From contig CDMY01000361.1 of assembly GCA_001179505.1 (NCBI GenBank), positions 1 through 64,000 of the forward strand: a stretch of 64,000 nt of DNA, written 5' to 3'. This document shows, in pieces, positions 1 to 10,177 of the stretch (its first letter is position 1; each line of letters begins with the position of its first letter). The stretch comes from Vitrella brassicaformis. Lineage: Eukaryota > Sar > Vitrellaceae. A program made the position numbers and the translations under genes. The notes under the pieces are model-generated. The model worked only from the letters and a program-made list of their open reading frames with translations, did no database searches and was not told the DNA's origin.

Positions 1-370
1 ACAGAAGCGTCCAAAACGCGGCCACGTGTGGTTATCTTGGCCCCACATGAGCAGCCGCTGTATCATAGCAATGGAATGTAACGGCGAATTGAATGCCAGG
101 ACATGAGCACATGGTGATTGTAGTGTAGACTTGAGCATAAAGGGTCGTCAGAGATGGTCCATGGGCAGCAGACAAGACAGATACATGTATGTGTGCATGA
201 ATGCATGAAGACAGGCAGGAATAGGAGAGGCACAAAGCAATCGATCGGGACAGGAAAGGTAGAATCACATGCAGCTGACAGGGGTGTCCCGTGGGAAGCA
301 TGGAGCACCGTATAAGTAAGATAGGCGGGCTAGGATGGAAATCCAAGCCAGACATCCCGGCCATTTGAAG

Positions 371-412
371 ATCTCCATCTGAGGATCTCCATCTGAGGAT
401 CTCCCTCTGGGG
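371..412. repeat. 14-nt tandem repeat, three units
   Basis: Three adjacent 14-nt units of the form ATCTCCATCTGAGG lie at 371-384, 385-398 and 399-412, the last with two changes. No function is evident. Confidence 0.85.
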
Positions 413-1444
413 TTTCAAACCCTAGACAACAAAACCCTAGACTGTCTTTTTGACAACGTGTCTACTGGCCGAGCGGTCCATTCCGCTCATTCCCGATCAG
501 ACTTTCATCCCGCAAAGAGAACTTTGTTTGACAAAGACAGATTTTCATCTTTCATTGTGTACGATGGACACAGACAAGCATGTGTATGACTCCTCCGCCA
601 CCTCGCGTGGCACCCTTTATTGAATGTACGTCTGCGGCCTGCAATAGGTGTGCACAAGAAGCTACAGCATCAACGAAGAGAGACATCATTCGTCAAGCAC
701 ATCAAGTGACTCAGGTGAGCATCAAGCGGACGCACTGCTTTCACAGTGCATGAACCCTCAGCGAGGGCAGCGAACCACACACACACAGGAGCGACGCTCA
801 TCGGGCGCCAACGAAGCGTCCACTGACAGAACAAAGGCAAGGACCTCAAGTAAGGCGACACACATTGTGTCACTCACAGCAACAAACCGCAATCAATCAA
901 TCAATCAATCAACGAATCAATCAGTCAACCAGGACGCCCTCGTGCAATCCGGATAAGCCTTCGCCGATATGAAAGGGAGGACTGCTGTTAAGGTCACAAA
1001 AACCGCTAAGCACAAACAGATGCGGTGTATGCACCGCATGCTACTGCTGCAGACGCAAAGAGATGGTCAGACACAGCGGGAATGTTCATGCCCGGCTATG
1101 TATAGGCCAATCATCCGTTTCTCGAACCTTTGGGACGTCCTCTTCATTTCCCTCAGGCGGCAGAGGATGACTTGGCATATGAACAGTATGCCTTGGATCA
1201 GTGGGCGCTCGACGTCGCTCTCTGAGTAGCCTCTGTGCGTCATGCATATGTCTGGCTGTTTCTTTGTACATGTGCAGCCGGTGTCGACAGTGATTTTTCT
1301 GACCATCATAGGGACCCGGTGGCACGTGCATGTCTAGGTGGGTTATAGGGAGATAGGCCGTGTGCATGCTTCTATGCATGTGCATGCTGCTAGTTTAGTG
1401 CGTGACATGGACAGGATCCCCTCCGGGATTACAGACACGAGTCT

Positions 1445-1504
1445 CGTTAAACACAATAACCAACCAACCAACCAACGTCGTTAAACACAATAACCAACCA
1501 ACAG
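1445..1504. repeat. 34-nt tandem duplication with CCAA run
   Basis: A unit starting CGTTAAACACAATAACC occurs at 1445 and again at 1479. The copies differ mainly in the number of CCAA repeats, as expected from replication slippage. Confidence 0.8.
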
Positions 1505-2023
1505 CCTACCACCCAACCCTCGTCAAACCCCTAACCGACCGACCCCCCTTACGTCCCCCCTGGCGGCCTGCCTCGCCAGCAAAGGCTGCCTCGCCGTTTC
1601 CAGGACGGCTAAGAAGGAAAAATAGATGCAGGGATGATTGCAACGAACAGCAAGGGGACCCAGGGGACAATAGCAGCCGATGGTGATATCGGCAGACTGA
1701 TCCATTGCATGTCGCCTCCTTTGTCACGTGCCTTAAAGATGCTTGGAGTAAAAGAGGTGACTCTCGCGAACTTAAATTCAGCCCTCTCGTGTTGCATGGT
1801 CAGAGCAGTGTGAGTGTGACTTAGCTGGTGGGCGGTCAAAACAGAAACGGCATCACAGTCAATACGTCACATTATTCGTTGACGTATGCAGAAGATTCAG
1901 TTTTCGCTTCCGACGGGCGAGAGCCGACAACTGACAAAAAGTGCAAGTGCAAGTGCAAGAAAGAATTGTAATGCCCTCGCGGACTTGCTCGTGTGGCCGT
2001 CCCTCACCTCCAAGTCGTCACTC

Positions 2024-5000
2024 TCATGGACGGTTCTCTTCTTCCACCTTATGCCGTAGCGGGCAGCGCTGGCCCCACGGTGGGAGTTCACCGCTTCGGC
2101 CGATGCATCCTGGTGCAACAACATTTTCTCGATGCAACACATGCAACGTATGCAGATGTCTGTCGAGTACCGTGGCGATATCCTCCACCTTCCTTTTCTG
2201 GGTGGCCCGTGGCTCATCCTGCGTCTGTTGGTGCTCCTCAGTATCCCTCTCTTGGCGTCGCCTCTCACGCTGACGCTGACCTGCAGCCCGTCACACAACG
2301 CATTACATTCCAGTCTGAGTATGCGGTTGCAAACGTCCATCCGGACCTCTGCTTTTCTTCTTGATCTCTGCTGTGCTGTCCTCCCTCGGCTCCCCGCCCG
2401 CTGCCATTTTCTCTTTTTCGGCCTGCACCTCGTCGGTTGCCGGCTTTTCGAGTGCTGCTGCCTTTCTTTTCTTGACCTTCTCGCGGCGCATCTCCTGCGG
2501 AGAAGCAAGACAGCATGCAGCCAGTGTGGCCGTGCCTGTTGGTGCGCTGCCTATGCACGTGCCTACTTTGTATTTGAGGGCTCGCTTATCCTCAATGGCA
2601 AACTCAACTATGGGACGCCTGCGCATCGGGTAAGCACCAGCGCACGTAGATATGTGAATACTAGGCATTACCACACATGCTCACTTTTGCTTGGCGAACA
2701 CGGTGGGGTTGTTGTTGAGGTAGCGGAGGGTTGCCAGCGCCACGCGATGCCGCCCGAAGTCAACAAACGCAAAACCCTAGATACATGCACGTCAACAGTC
2801 AAGGAAAGACATATGCGGGTGGCTGTGTATGGGCGGAGGCCATCCGACCTTCGATCGTCGCACTTTCTCCTGCCCCAGCGACCCGACATAGGTCTTGCGG
2901 TCTTGGTCTCGGACCAGCTTGACCTTGATGATACAGTGATCAAACAGGTATCTGCGTGGGCACCATACTGACGCCTACCCTCTTGACGGACGCCGCCGCT
3001 TTCTTCTTGAGCGTCTTGTCATCCTGCAGGCCGACCGTGTCGACCAGTCTCGCTTGTGGCTCGTCCCACTCAGATGGAGGTGCCCTGAATATGCAGACGA
3101 GAAACCAGTCTCATGTGACTGTGCCGCGGCATCATCCCCCGATCGCACGGCTCGTCACCTGAGAGCTGCCTTGCCCCTGTCGTCACTGGTCAGGAAGGAT
3201 GTGATGGCCGATCGCAGCCCATTGGGGTCGACAGACAAGGGCAGATTGCGAATAGACAAGCCTGATAGACAGCAGCACCAGAAAATATAACGTAGGAAGG
3301 CAAGCACACATGTCCTCGTGCCCTCTGCGTGTTTACGGAGTGGGTTGATGGCATAGTTTGGGTTTTTCAGTTTGACTTTTTTCTCCGCCCATGCGGCCTC
3401 GCGACGCTTCATGTCGCCCTTGGGCATGTCTTTGGCATCCTGGGAGTCGGGCATGATATACCCCTCCTTGGCCAGGCGCATCAGCCGATCCTTGGCCTGA
3501 CGAAGAGCACTAACGGACACGCATCCCGATGACAGCGACACACAGATGAACGAACGCGCGAATGCTCGAGGTATTGCAGATGCTCACGTTCGCTCTTGTC
3601 GATGAGAGTCCAACGTCTCCACTTCAGCAGGGGCGACCTGACCAGCCACGGAGAGTCCGGGGGCAACAGCAGTGGTGCTCATGGCGTGGTGGGGAGCAAA
3701 CTGATCTATGCTCACCGCTTTGAAGCAGTGTATCCGTCTGCCCCCCAAGTGGATGCCCAGCCCCTCCAGCGGCAGAAAGGCGCCAGTCTGCATATCCACA
3801 CGGCGATCTCTCCTCTTGCCGCCCGTGGTCGCCTTGTCCTCTTCCCCCTTGGCCGATTGCGTGTCCTTGAGCTTGCTGTTCGCCTCCTGCTCGACGGCCA
3901 GGACGCGATCGGCTGACTGCTGGTGGGCGAACTTGATGAAGGCCGTGCCCTTCGGCTGACCTGAGGAGGCAAGGAAGCACCACAGCACACACAGAGATCC
4001 GGGAAAGCTTGGTGGGCATGTGGGCGACGGACCTTGTTTGTCCTTGACTATGGCCGCGCAGAGGACTCTTCCAAACTGGCTGAAAAGCTCCCTCAGCTGG
4101 TCTGATGTGGCGTCGTACGGCAGGTTGCGGACAAATATGGTGCGGCCCTCAGACAGATCACTGCCCTTCCTGACACCACTATCCGCCTTGATCGAGTCGC
4201 TGACATCACCACCACCAGCCTCACCACTCCCCCCCTCCAGCTTGATGACAGTCCCATCCGGTTCCTCGTCGGGCTGTTTGGCCATACCGGCGGTGTCCTC
4301 TCCTTTGGCCGCTGAGAGGGCCGCATGCCTCATCCGGTCAATCTCATCCTGTGTCGGCATCATGACGTCGCTGTCCTCCTGTATGGGCGAGACCTCCTTA
4401 TTTGCCACCCTCTGGCGCTTGCTCGGCTGCTCCACTGGCTCTGGCTGGTCGTCTGTCGCTAGCGCGCCATCGACTGGTTCCTCCTTGATGCGCACTGTGG
4501 GGGATGTGGAGTGGCCGGGCTGAGCGAGGGCTTGTGCGAGGGGGAACCTGAATGGCTTCAGGGGCTCCAGCTGAGACAGCAAGGGCTGGAGCTGAAAGAA
4601 TGGAGCAGAAAAGATAGATTCAATCGTATGCGCGAATGGCTCCTTTCTCTGTCTGTGCGCAAAGTACCTTTTTCCGGTGCTCATACAGTCGTGAATCCTG
4701 AGCCCAGTCTGCTTTGACCTGACGGCCTACACGCATGCAAAGGACATCTTGGCGTCTGTTTCACGTATTCACGCACCCACTCACTCACCATTGAGCGTCA
4801 GTGGATGTTCCGTGATGTGCGCCAATGCCGCCTCGGCTGACTCGCGACCAGCGAATTGGACAAAGGCAAAACCCCTAAATGAAGCATGGGCAGACGCACA
4901 CACGGATGACTAAACCAGAGACAACACTTTGTGCTCACTTGGCTGCATCGGATGCGACCTTCTTGGGAACGGTCACCTAGAAAGCAGTCCACTGTCAATA

Positions 5001-5825
5001 GACGGGCGACAGCGTGCGGGAAAGTGATCGCCTACCTCGCTGATCGTGCCGTGCGTGTCGAGTGCCGTCCGCAGGTCGCTCTCGGTCACAGCGAAGGGCA
5101 CATTGCGAAGCATTATGCGACCTGAACACATCAAGAAAACCGACACGGAGGGATGCATAAAAGTGTTCGCTGCCGCGTCTGAGCTTATGGCGTTCCACAC
5201 CGGCCTTGGCGGATTTTTGTCCCACGAAATCAGCCAGCCTGGAAAGCACAACGATAGCAAGACACAAAAACCCTGATACACGGGGCATGTGCCTCTTTTC
5301 ATCTTGTTATCTCACAAATGTGCCCGCATGACCACTTCCATTGTGGTGCCGTCCCCCTTGCCCCGTCCCCTCTTCCGCTCGCCGCGCTGCCTTCCCGTCT
5401 CAGTGCCATGACCGCCATGCAACGGCAGCAGCAGTCGCGAGTCGTCCAGTATGGCCACGGCAGGCAGCGCCTGTTCGAGGCCACCCACCTCGACCAGGAA
5501 ATTCTGGCTCTTGGGGTCGTTCTTGCCGCGCCGCTTGTTGCGGGGCACGTCACGCTCCACATGCAGCACCGTGACGGTCTGGTCGTCGAAGATCTTGGCA
5601 AAGCCCTGGGAGAGCTGAGAAACCACAACCACGGTCTGCAGACAAGCCGCGTGTGGATACGTGTGCTACCTCACCGTGCTGAGTAGCTGCGTAGCAGTCA
5701 CGTCGTTGGGCACATTCGTGACGCGAATCACGTGCAACCAGTTCACTGACAACCAGAAGCTCACGGAATGTGAAATACGACTGGCATGTCCTCCCCTTAC
5801 TCCTGTGTGCGTCCAACGAATGCAT
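2024..5825 (-). CDS. NOP4: RBM28/Nop4-like nucleolar RNA-binding protein, multiple RRMs
   Basis: Multi-exon gene for an RRM protein of the RBM28/Nop4 family, which acts in the nucleolus in 60S ribosomal subunit assembly. Successive RRMs are readable on the minus strand: HVIRVTNVPNDVTATQLL (about 5750-5680), IMLRNVPFAVTESDL (about 5110) followed by GFAFVQFAGRESAEAAL (about 4850), TIFVRNLPYDATSDQLREL (about 4120) followed by GTAFIKFAHQQSADRVL (about 3930), and IRNLPLSVDPNGLRSA (about 3240) followed by GFAFVDFGRHRVALATL (about 2760). The family hallmark RPIVEFAIEDKRALKYK follows near 2600. The chosen start at 5825 gives MHSLDAHR, then a GTAAGG donor joins in frame to MNWLHVIRV. A 39-nt intron is inferred at 5636-5674. 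The last exon, after a 66-nt intron at 2281-2346, encodes a basic Arg/Glu/Gln-rich tail ending at 2024. If that intron is retained the frame stops near 2303. The family call is strong; the exact C-terminus is not. Confidence 0.88.
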
Positions 5826-6871
5826 GAGACTCTATACGGCCTTGATAGTCTCTTGGTGTGTTTCATGCGACAGCAGCGTTGCCCGACACCGTGATGGTCC
5901 TCAACGCAGTCCAGCTATCCCATGCGTTTAACGGAAGCTAATTGGCTAGTGCCCATTTGCGTCTTTAAGAAACAACACGTTCGGCAGACAAAACGTTCGA
6001 TCACGATCGTATGGAAGAGAAAAGAAAAATCGGTAGCGGTGTTGTGTTGCTTGCACTACTACAGACACGTCAATATGTCGAGACACGCGGGTCCCATCAG
6101 CTATGACCGCGTGTCGAACTTGACGTTCCTCGAAAGACTCGTTAAGGCACTTGTTGAGCAAATTGAAAGTGCATTTCTCATCTCCACATTGGGGATATCG
6201 TTCCCTCTCCTGTTGGTCCTCATCAAGTCCATCAATATGGCCTTGCCAGATGCTGCCGTTTCCGACGGTGCTCGGCTCCCTTGTGAAGTGGCTTGAATCG
6301 CGGGCCTCCGGTGCCTTGTGGATGCGGTCTTCGGCAGTAATGGTGGCATCGATCTCCTCGTCAGGATGATCCTCCTTTACAGACATCCACAGAGATGCAC
6401 CGACCCTATTTATCTTTTCTTCTTACCCGGTAAATTGTAGTCGTTGAAGGGCAGGGAGGGAGGTTTGCTGAGGGGCTGCTGCTAGAGCGGAGGCCTTTCC
6501 ACCCTTGTTGATTGCAGGGGGTGGGTGGTGGGTGTACATGGGTAGGTAGCGAATGCTTTGCCTGTTGCTGTCAATAGTTTAGATGTGGATAGATAATCGA
6601 CTGTCCCAAGCGCATGGACACATGGACAATCTTACCCTTAACCAACACCATCCGGTGCTAATTATGCTAGCTTAGCTTGATTTACAAACGCTAACGGAAC
6701 TGGCTCTACAGCCCAAACGAAACCCCTCAACCCTACCGATCCTTCCCTTCTCTCCCCTCCTGGTCTGCCAACAACATTCGCGTCCTCGAATCGGCGGCAA
6801 TATCCGCTGATTGAACGTCTCGAATTCTTTTCCTGACTTTTGGGGCGCGTATGGCTCCACACGGCAGCCAT
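5826..6871. other. Intergenic region holding dispersed repeat copy A
   Basis: Lies between the RBM28-like start and the stop of the next minus-strand gene. It contains repeat copy A (5946-6083). A minus-strand open frame of 146 codons (5946-6386) covers that repeat and has no recognised domain. The rest (about 6390-6870) shows nothing I can support as a gene. Confidence 0.6.
5946..6083. repeat. Dispersed repeat, copy A
   Basis: About 138 bp nearly identical to 8255-8394, starting CTAGTGCCCA and ending ATATGTCGAGA in both. The copies differ by scattered substitutions and a few single-base indels. A minus-strand peptide pattern is kept in both: SRHI, then VSV, QAT, HRYRF and DRDRTFCL. Confidence 0.9.
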
Positions 6872-8033
6872 CTATTCCCTACTGAAGTCCATCAGCATTG
6901 CAAACTTCTCACTGTGTCCCCCCCCAGGCCACCGATAGAAGTCAAGCGCTGGCAGAGAGAAGGGCGGAAGAGCCAGATTCACCTGGCGATAGCCACCTGG
7001 CTTGCCCAGGTCCCGATTGTCCACGCAGCGGATATGCAACCTTCTCACCTTGCATCTATCGTTAGTCAGGAGGGCATACTTGTACTTGTATCGGCCGTCG
7101 TGAGCAGTGAGGTGGCTCGCAATGAATTTGTGCACCATCGGCGTGGGCAGGTGCTGCAACACATCCTTACACATCAACAGCTGCAACAGAAAGAAGCCGG
7201 AAAGAGAGCTTATGTGCGGAAGTGGTCTTCTTTTGTCGGTCCTTTACGTCTGCAGGAGGCAGATTGTCCTTTTCCAAGATGCTCCTAGCATGGAAAGTCC
7301 TGTTGTGGCTGCCGTACAGCTCCTGATTGCGCGCAATGACGGACGGCACCACATCCACACCTATGTATTCCTCTACCGGACGCCAATCGACGAATTGTGT
7401 CCACTCCCTGCAATGCAATGCACATAGACGTGCATGGCGGGCGGGGCTCTGTCTGTCTGTCTCTGTCCGACCAGTCCCCACATCCTGCATCAACGATGGA
7501 TCTGATGTTTCGCTGTCGCAGAAAGTCCTCCAGCAAGAGGCGAAAGTTGTCTGTTGACTCCTTGGTGCTGCCCCCGCCACTGTGCCCCCTCCCATCCTTG
7601 TTTCTCCCCCATACGGCCGAGCTGTAGATTGACGAGAAGGCGGCACGCAGCGCATTGGTCTCCTCCGGATTGATGGTGGCTTGTTCTCTTTCACTTGTGG
7701 CTTTTTCTCTCCCACTTGTTCCGTCTCCCACATGCTGCTGCTGCTGTCGGCAGACGGAACAAGTGAACGAGAGAGAAACAAGTGAACGAGAGAGGCACAC
7801 CATACCTTACGTTATTCATGTCCTGATTACTGGGTTCCACTCGCATCAAACGGCTGCAATTACCGTTGCACCTGGCTCACATTTTCGGGTAGATGAAGAA
7901 GGGGCTCCCAAATGTGAGCTGCCCACCTGATAGCGCTAAGGCTCTTCTTGAGTTGCGATAAGTCCCCTTGCCACTGCCATCTCGGCAGAAATACCCCGAT
8001 GTTTGCGAGCAGGAAGAGAAGCAGCACTGACAT
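6872..8033 (-). CDS. SAM-dependent methyltransferase with N-terminal signal anchor
   Basis: Four exons fit canonical GT-AG splicing: 7872-8033, 7472-7743, 7248-7407 and 6872-7180, summing to 903 nt (300 aa) with frame kept throughout. The start MSVLLLFLLANIGVFLPRW is a hydrophobic N-terminal segment that would serve as signal peptide or signal anchor. A low-complexity linker follows. The catalytic core has motif I IVDAGCGDWEWTQFVDW, then YIGVDVVPSVIARNQ (acidic residue after strand 2), then LLMCKDVLQHL (motif IV-like), ALLTND, and a GGYRQVNLALPPF segment near the end. This order is typical of a class I methyltransferase family, also found in bacteria and protists, whose substrate I cannot name. 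Upstream in-frame codons before 8033 lack an ATG. The first intron carries a short direct repeat. Role in the secretory system is inferred from the anchor only. Confidence 0.8.
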
Positions 8034-8254
8034 AGATGACACGTGACGGCGTGCAGCCGTGGTCTGATTTACTTCCTCTCCCCGTACCACTCCCAATGCA
8101 CATGGCCCATCTTCGGCTGCCCACCCAGTGAGTGGGTGGGGATGCGGGGACCGAAACACGCGACATTCGGGCCCACGGGCGGCGAATTTCTACCGGAAGA
8201 AATTGGGGATAACCAAGGCGACTACCGACTGACGATCCTGATCCGCGAATTGAG

Positions 8255-8394
8255 CTAGTGCCCAATTTGCGTCTTTATGAAACAACGCGTGCGGTCAGAC
8301 AAAACGTTCGATCACGATCGCATGGAAATGAAATGGAAAAACGGTAGCGGTGATGTGTTGCTTGCAGTAGTACAGACACTTCAATATGTCGAGA
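8255..8394. repeat. Dispersed repeat, copy B
   Basis: Partner of 5946-6083, in the same orientation. It lies just downstream (in helicase sense) of the dead PIF1-like fragment at 8610-9373, so it may be part of the same decayed element. Confidence 0.9.
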
Positions 8395-8609
8395 AGCTTC
8401 GTGTTTTCTTGTCACGCTTTCATCAGTGAACGATAAACTGATGTACCCTAAAGCAGCAGAGCTTGAAAAAGCTCGCGCTTGGAGAAAGTTGGCGAACAAG
8501 CGCATCTGTGGGCGCGAATTTCTTATAAGGTGCATCAACTGACCGAACACACGAAACGCGCCAGTTTGTGGTGGATGGGATGTTTCTCCTTTGTCCGATA
8601 ATGCAGCTG

Positions 8610-9373
8610 GTTGAGCTTGGTCCTTCTTGGGTGCCTTCTCGCAGGTCCCTCAGTGCCGCATCGACTTTGTCGAGCTTCTGGCGGTTAACGAAAGAGATCT
8701 CGCCGACTATCGTGTAGTGGATATGCTGGCAAGACTCCTCTCTTCAAATGCGGTCACCATCGACTGCCTCCTGCTTCCCCGCTTGGCGCCGCAGCCTCTT
8801 CTCGCCGCTCTCGAAGTCATCGAAGAGGTGCAGGAGCGAATTGACTGTCGAGCTTTCGGTGTTATCTGCAGCCACACCGGTAAGTGCCGCCAGACACAGC
8901 CAATGTCTGCATTGCAGTTCCGCAAAGTAAGCCTTCACGGCTTTCATGACGGTGTTGCCGGTGCCGCCCTCGCCGGTCAGGCACATGCGCAATGGCGCGA
9001 TGTATTTATTGTCCCTCAGGTCTCTGTAGTGGTTCAGCAAGTGGCTGCAGATGATTTGGAACGCCCGCATCTGCTCTTCGTTCAATTTGTAACGGCTCGC
9101 CCAGTGAACAGAGAACGTCCTGTCGTCGACCGTCTCAGGCGGCTTGAATGCGGACCCCGGCTGCGCCAGCAGTCGAGTGAGGCTGGAAGACATTCGACTC
9201 GAAGAGAAGCTACTCAGGAGGCTTGCTTCATCTGACGTGGCGCGGCTGTGGCCGATTTCATCTACCTTGATGCGTTGCTGGTGCAGGTCATCGTTGGGCT
9301 GATCCTGGCGGCTCCCATTTGATTGACAAGCCGATTGACAGTCATCGAAGGCAGTCTTCAATCGCCCCTTCAA
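8610..9373 (-). pseudogene. PIF1/Helitron-type helicase fragment, inactivated
   Basis: The minus-strand frame reads NEEQMRAFQIICSHLL, then LRMCLTGEGGTGNTVMKAV, then LAALTGVAADN. This is the start of a PIF1-family helicase as carried by Helitron-like elements and related protist genes. Three faults are visible. The Walker A lysine is replaced by asparagine (GTGNT in place of GTGKT or GTGKS). A TGA at 8744-8746 interrupts the frame. Beyond that stop the same frame continues with a Walker B-like TIVGEISFVNRQKLDKVD in which the expected Asp-Glu is Gly-Glu. Later helicase motifs are missing. Whether it came from a Helitron or from a host PIF1-like gene cannot be decided from the fragment. Confidence 0.8.
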
Positions 9374-10177
9374 AAGGCGCGCTAAATTGATACATGTCTA
9401 TTGATATCATCGCTGGATATCGATAGGTTCACATCCATTTGCATCCAGCGATGCATTGATATGCTTGGCGAAGCACGTCTTCAACACGGGCGCAGCATGA
9501 GCGGCAACATGGGGGGTGTCTTGTGTTCTTGATGCAGCGGTGATGCCACGGTGACGGTGTGTGGGGACACGATGCCAACGTGTTCATCGCCCACATGGCT
9601 CATGCGCTGTTGGAGAAGGAGGGGTGGAAGGGTCGGGGGTTCAGTCATGTGTCTGGATGGATTCGCTCTCGCTTGTCTATCGCCCTCGCGCGTGCGACTA
9701 GCTTCTGTCTGCGTGGGGGAGGGAGGGGAGGGTTTGCGGGACTGGGGTGTGCTGATGGGGCGGGGATTGATCCCTCCTCCCCTTGAGCCTGTTTGACTCT
9801 GCGTGCTGATGGGACTGTATTTGTATGAGTATCACGGACACACAGACGAGTGTTATGGTTAATGACAGTTTCCCCCCGTTCTTGATGCAGCCCTCTGAGT
9901 ACCTGCATGCTATCGCCACGTCTGTCCTCAAGATCTGCATGTTTTTCAAGCTCCAGCCTTTGTTGTCTGCATGTTTTTGAAACTCTCGCCATTGTTGCAT
10001 GCGTTGGTGTGCTTCTCGCCAACACTCCTACTGTGCACGTCTCTGTGACGCATAATTGAACCACCACTTCGCACGCTTTTTTCGACCCCCGCCCAATTCG
10101 TGGCCCGGGGTCGCAGTGGGTGCCCCTTACTCGGAATTGAACGGAAGTCACAAAAAAGGGAAGGGATACCGGAACGG
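9374..10177. other. Intergenic region with a possible mobile-element remnant
   Basis: The first half shows nothing recognisable. Around 9550-9720 the plus strand reads NVFIAHMAHALLEKEGW, a short gap, then GWIRSRLSIALARATSFCLRG. This looks like a conserved protein piece, possibly from a recombinase or retroelement, but it is short and ends in low complexity. The remainder up to the FkbM start has no gene. Confidence 0.4.
9559..9720 (+). pseudogene. Possible recombinase/retroelement protein remnant
   Basis: A single open segment with regular amphipathic pattern (SGWIRSRLSIALARATSF) and no ATG, no partner exon and no flanking repeats that I can find. The resemblance to the C-terminal part of mobile-element proteins is an impression, not a motif match. 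Confidence 0.25.

Larger units (their letters stand above)
1..2023. other. Gene-poor spacer with short tandem repeats
   Basis: No reading frame here shows a recognisable domain or a convincing splice pattern. The stretch holds a 14-nt tandem unit (three copies, 371-412), an AATC run (891-930) and a 34-nt unit repeated at 1445 and 1479. The open frames at 32-418(-) and 648-956(+) are low in complexity and look like chance. The right end lies just downstream of the RBM28-like gene and may hold its 3' UTR. Confidence 0.6.

Noticed and set aside
2132-2971. 279-codon plus-strand open frame
   Set aside because: Antisense to the RBM28-like exons, whose minus-strand translation has clear RRM and RPIVEFAIED motifs.
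8744-8746. In-frame TGA of the helicase read as selenocysteine or a reassigned codon
   Set aside because: TGA is used as a normal stop in other genes here (for example the AT74-like and FkbM copy 1 genes), and the Walker motifs are damaged as well.
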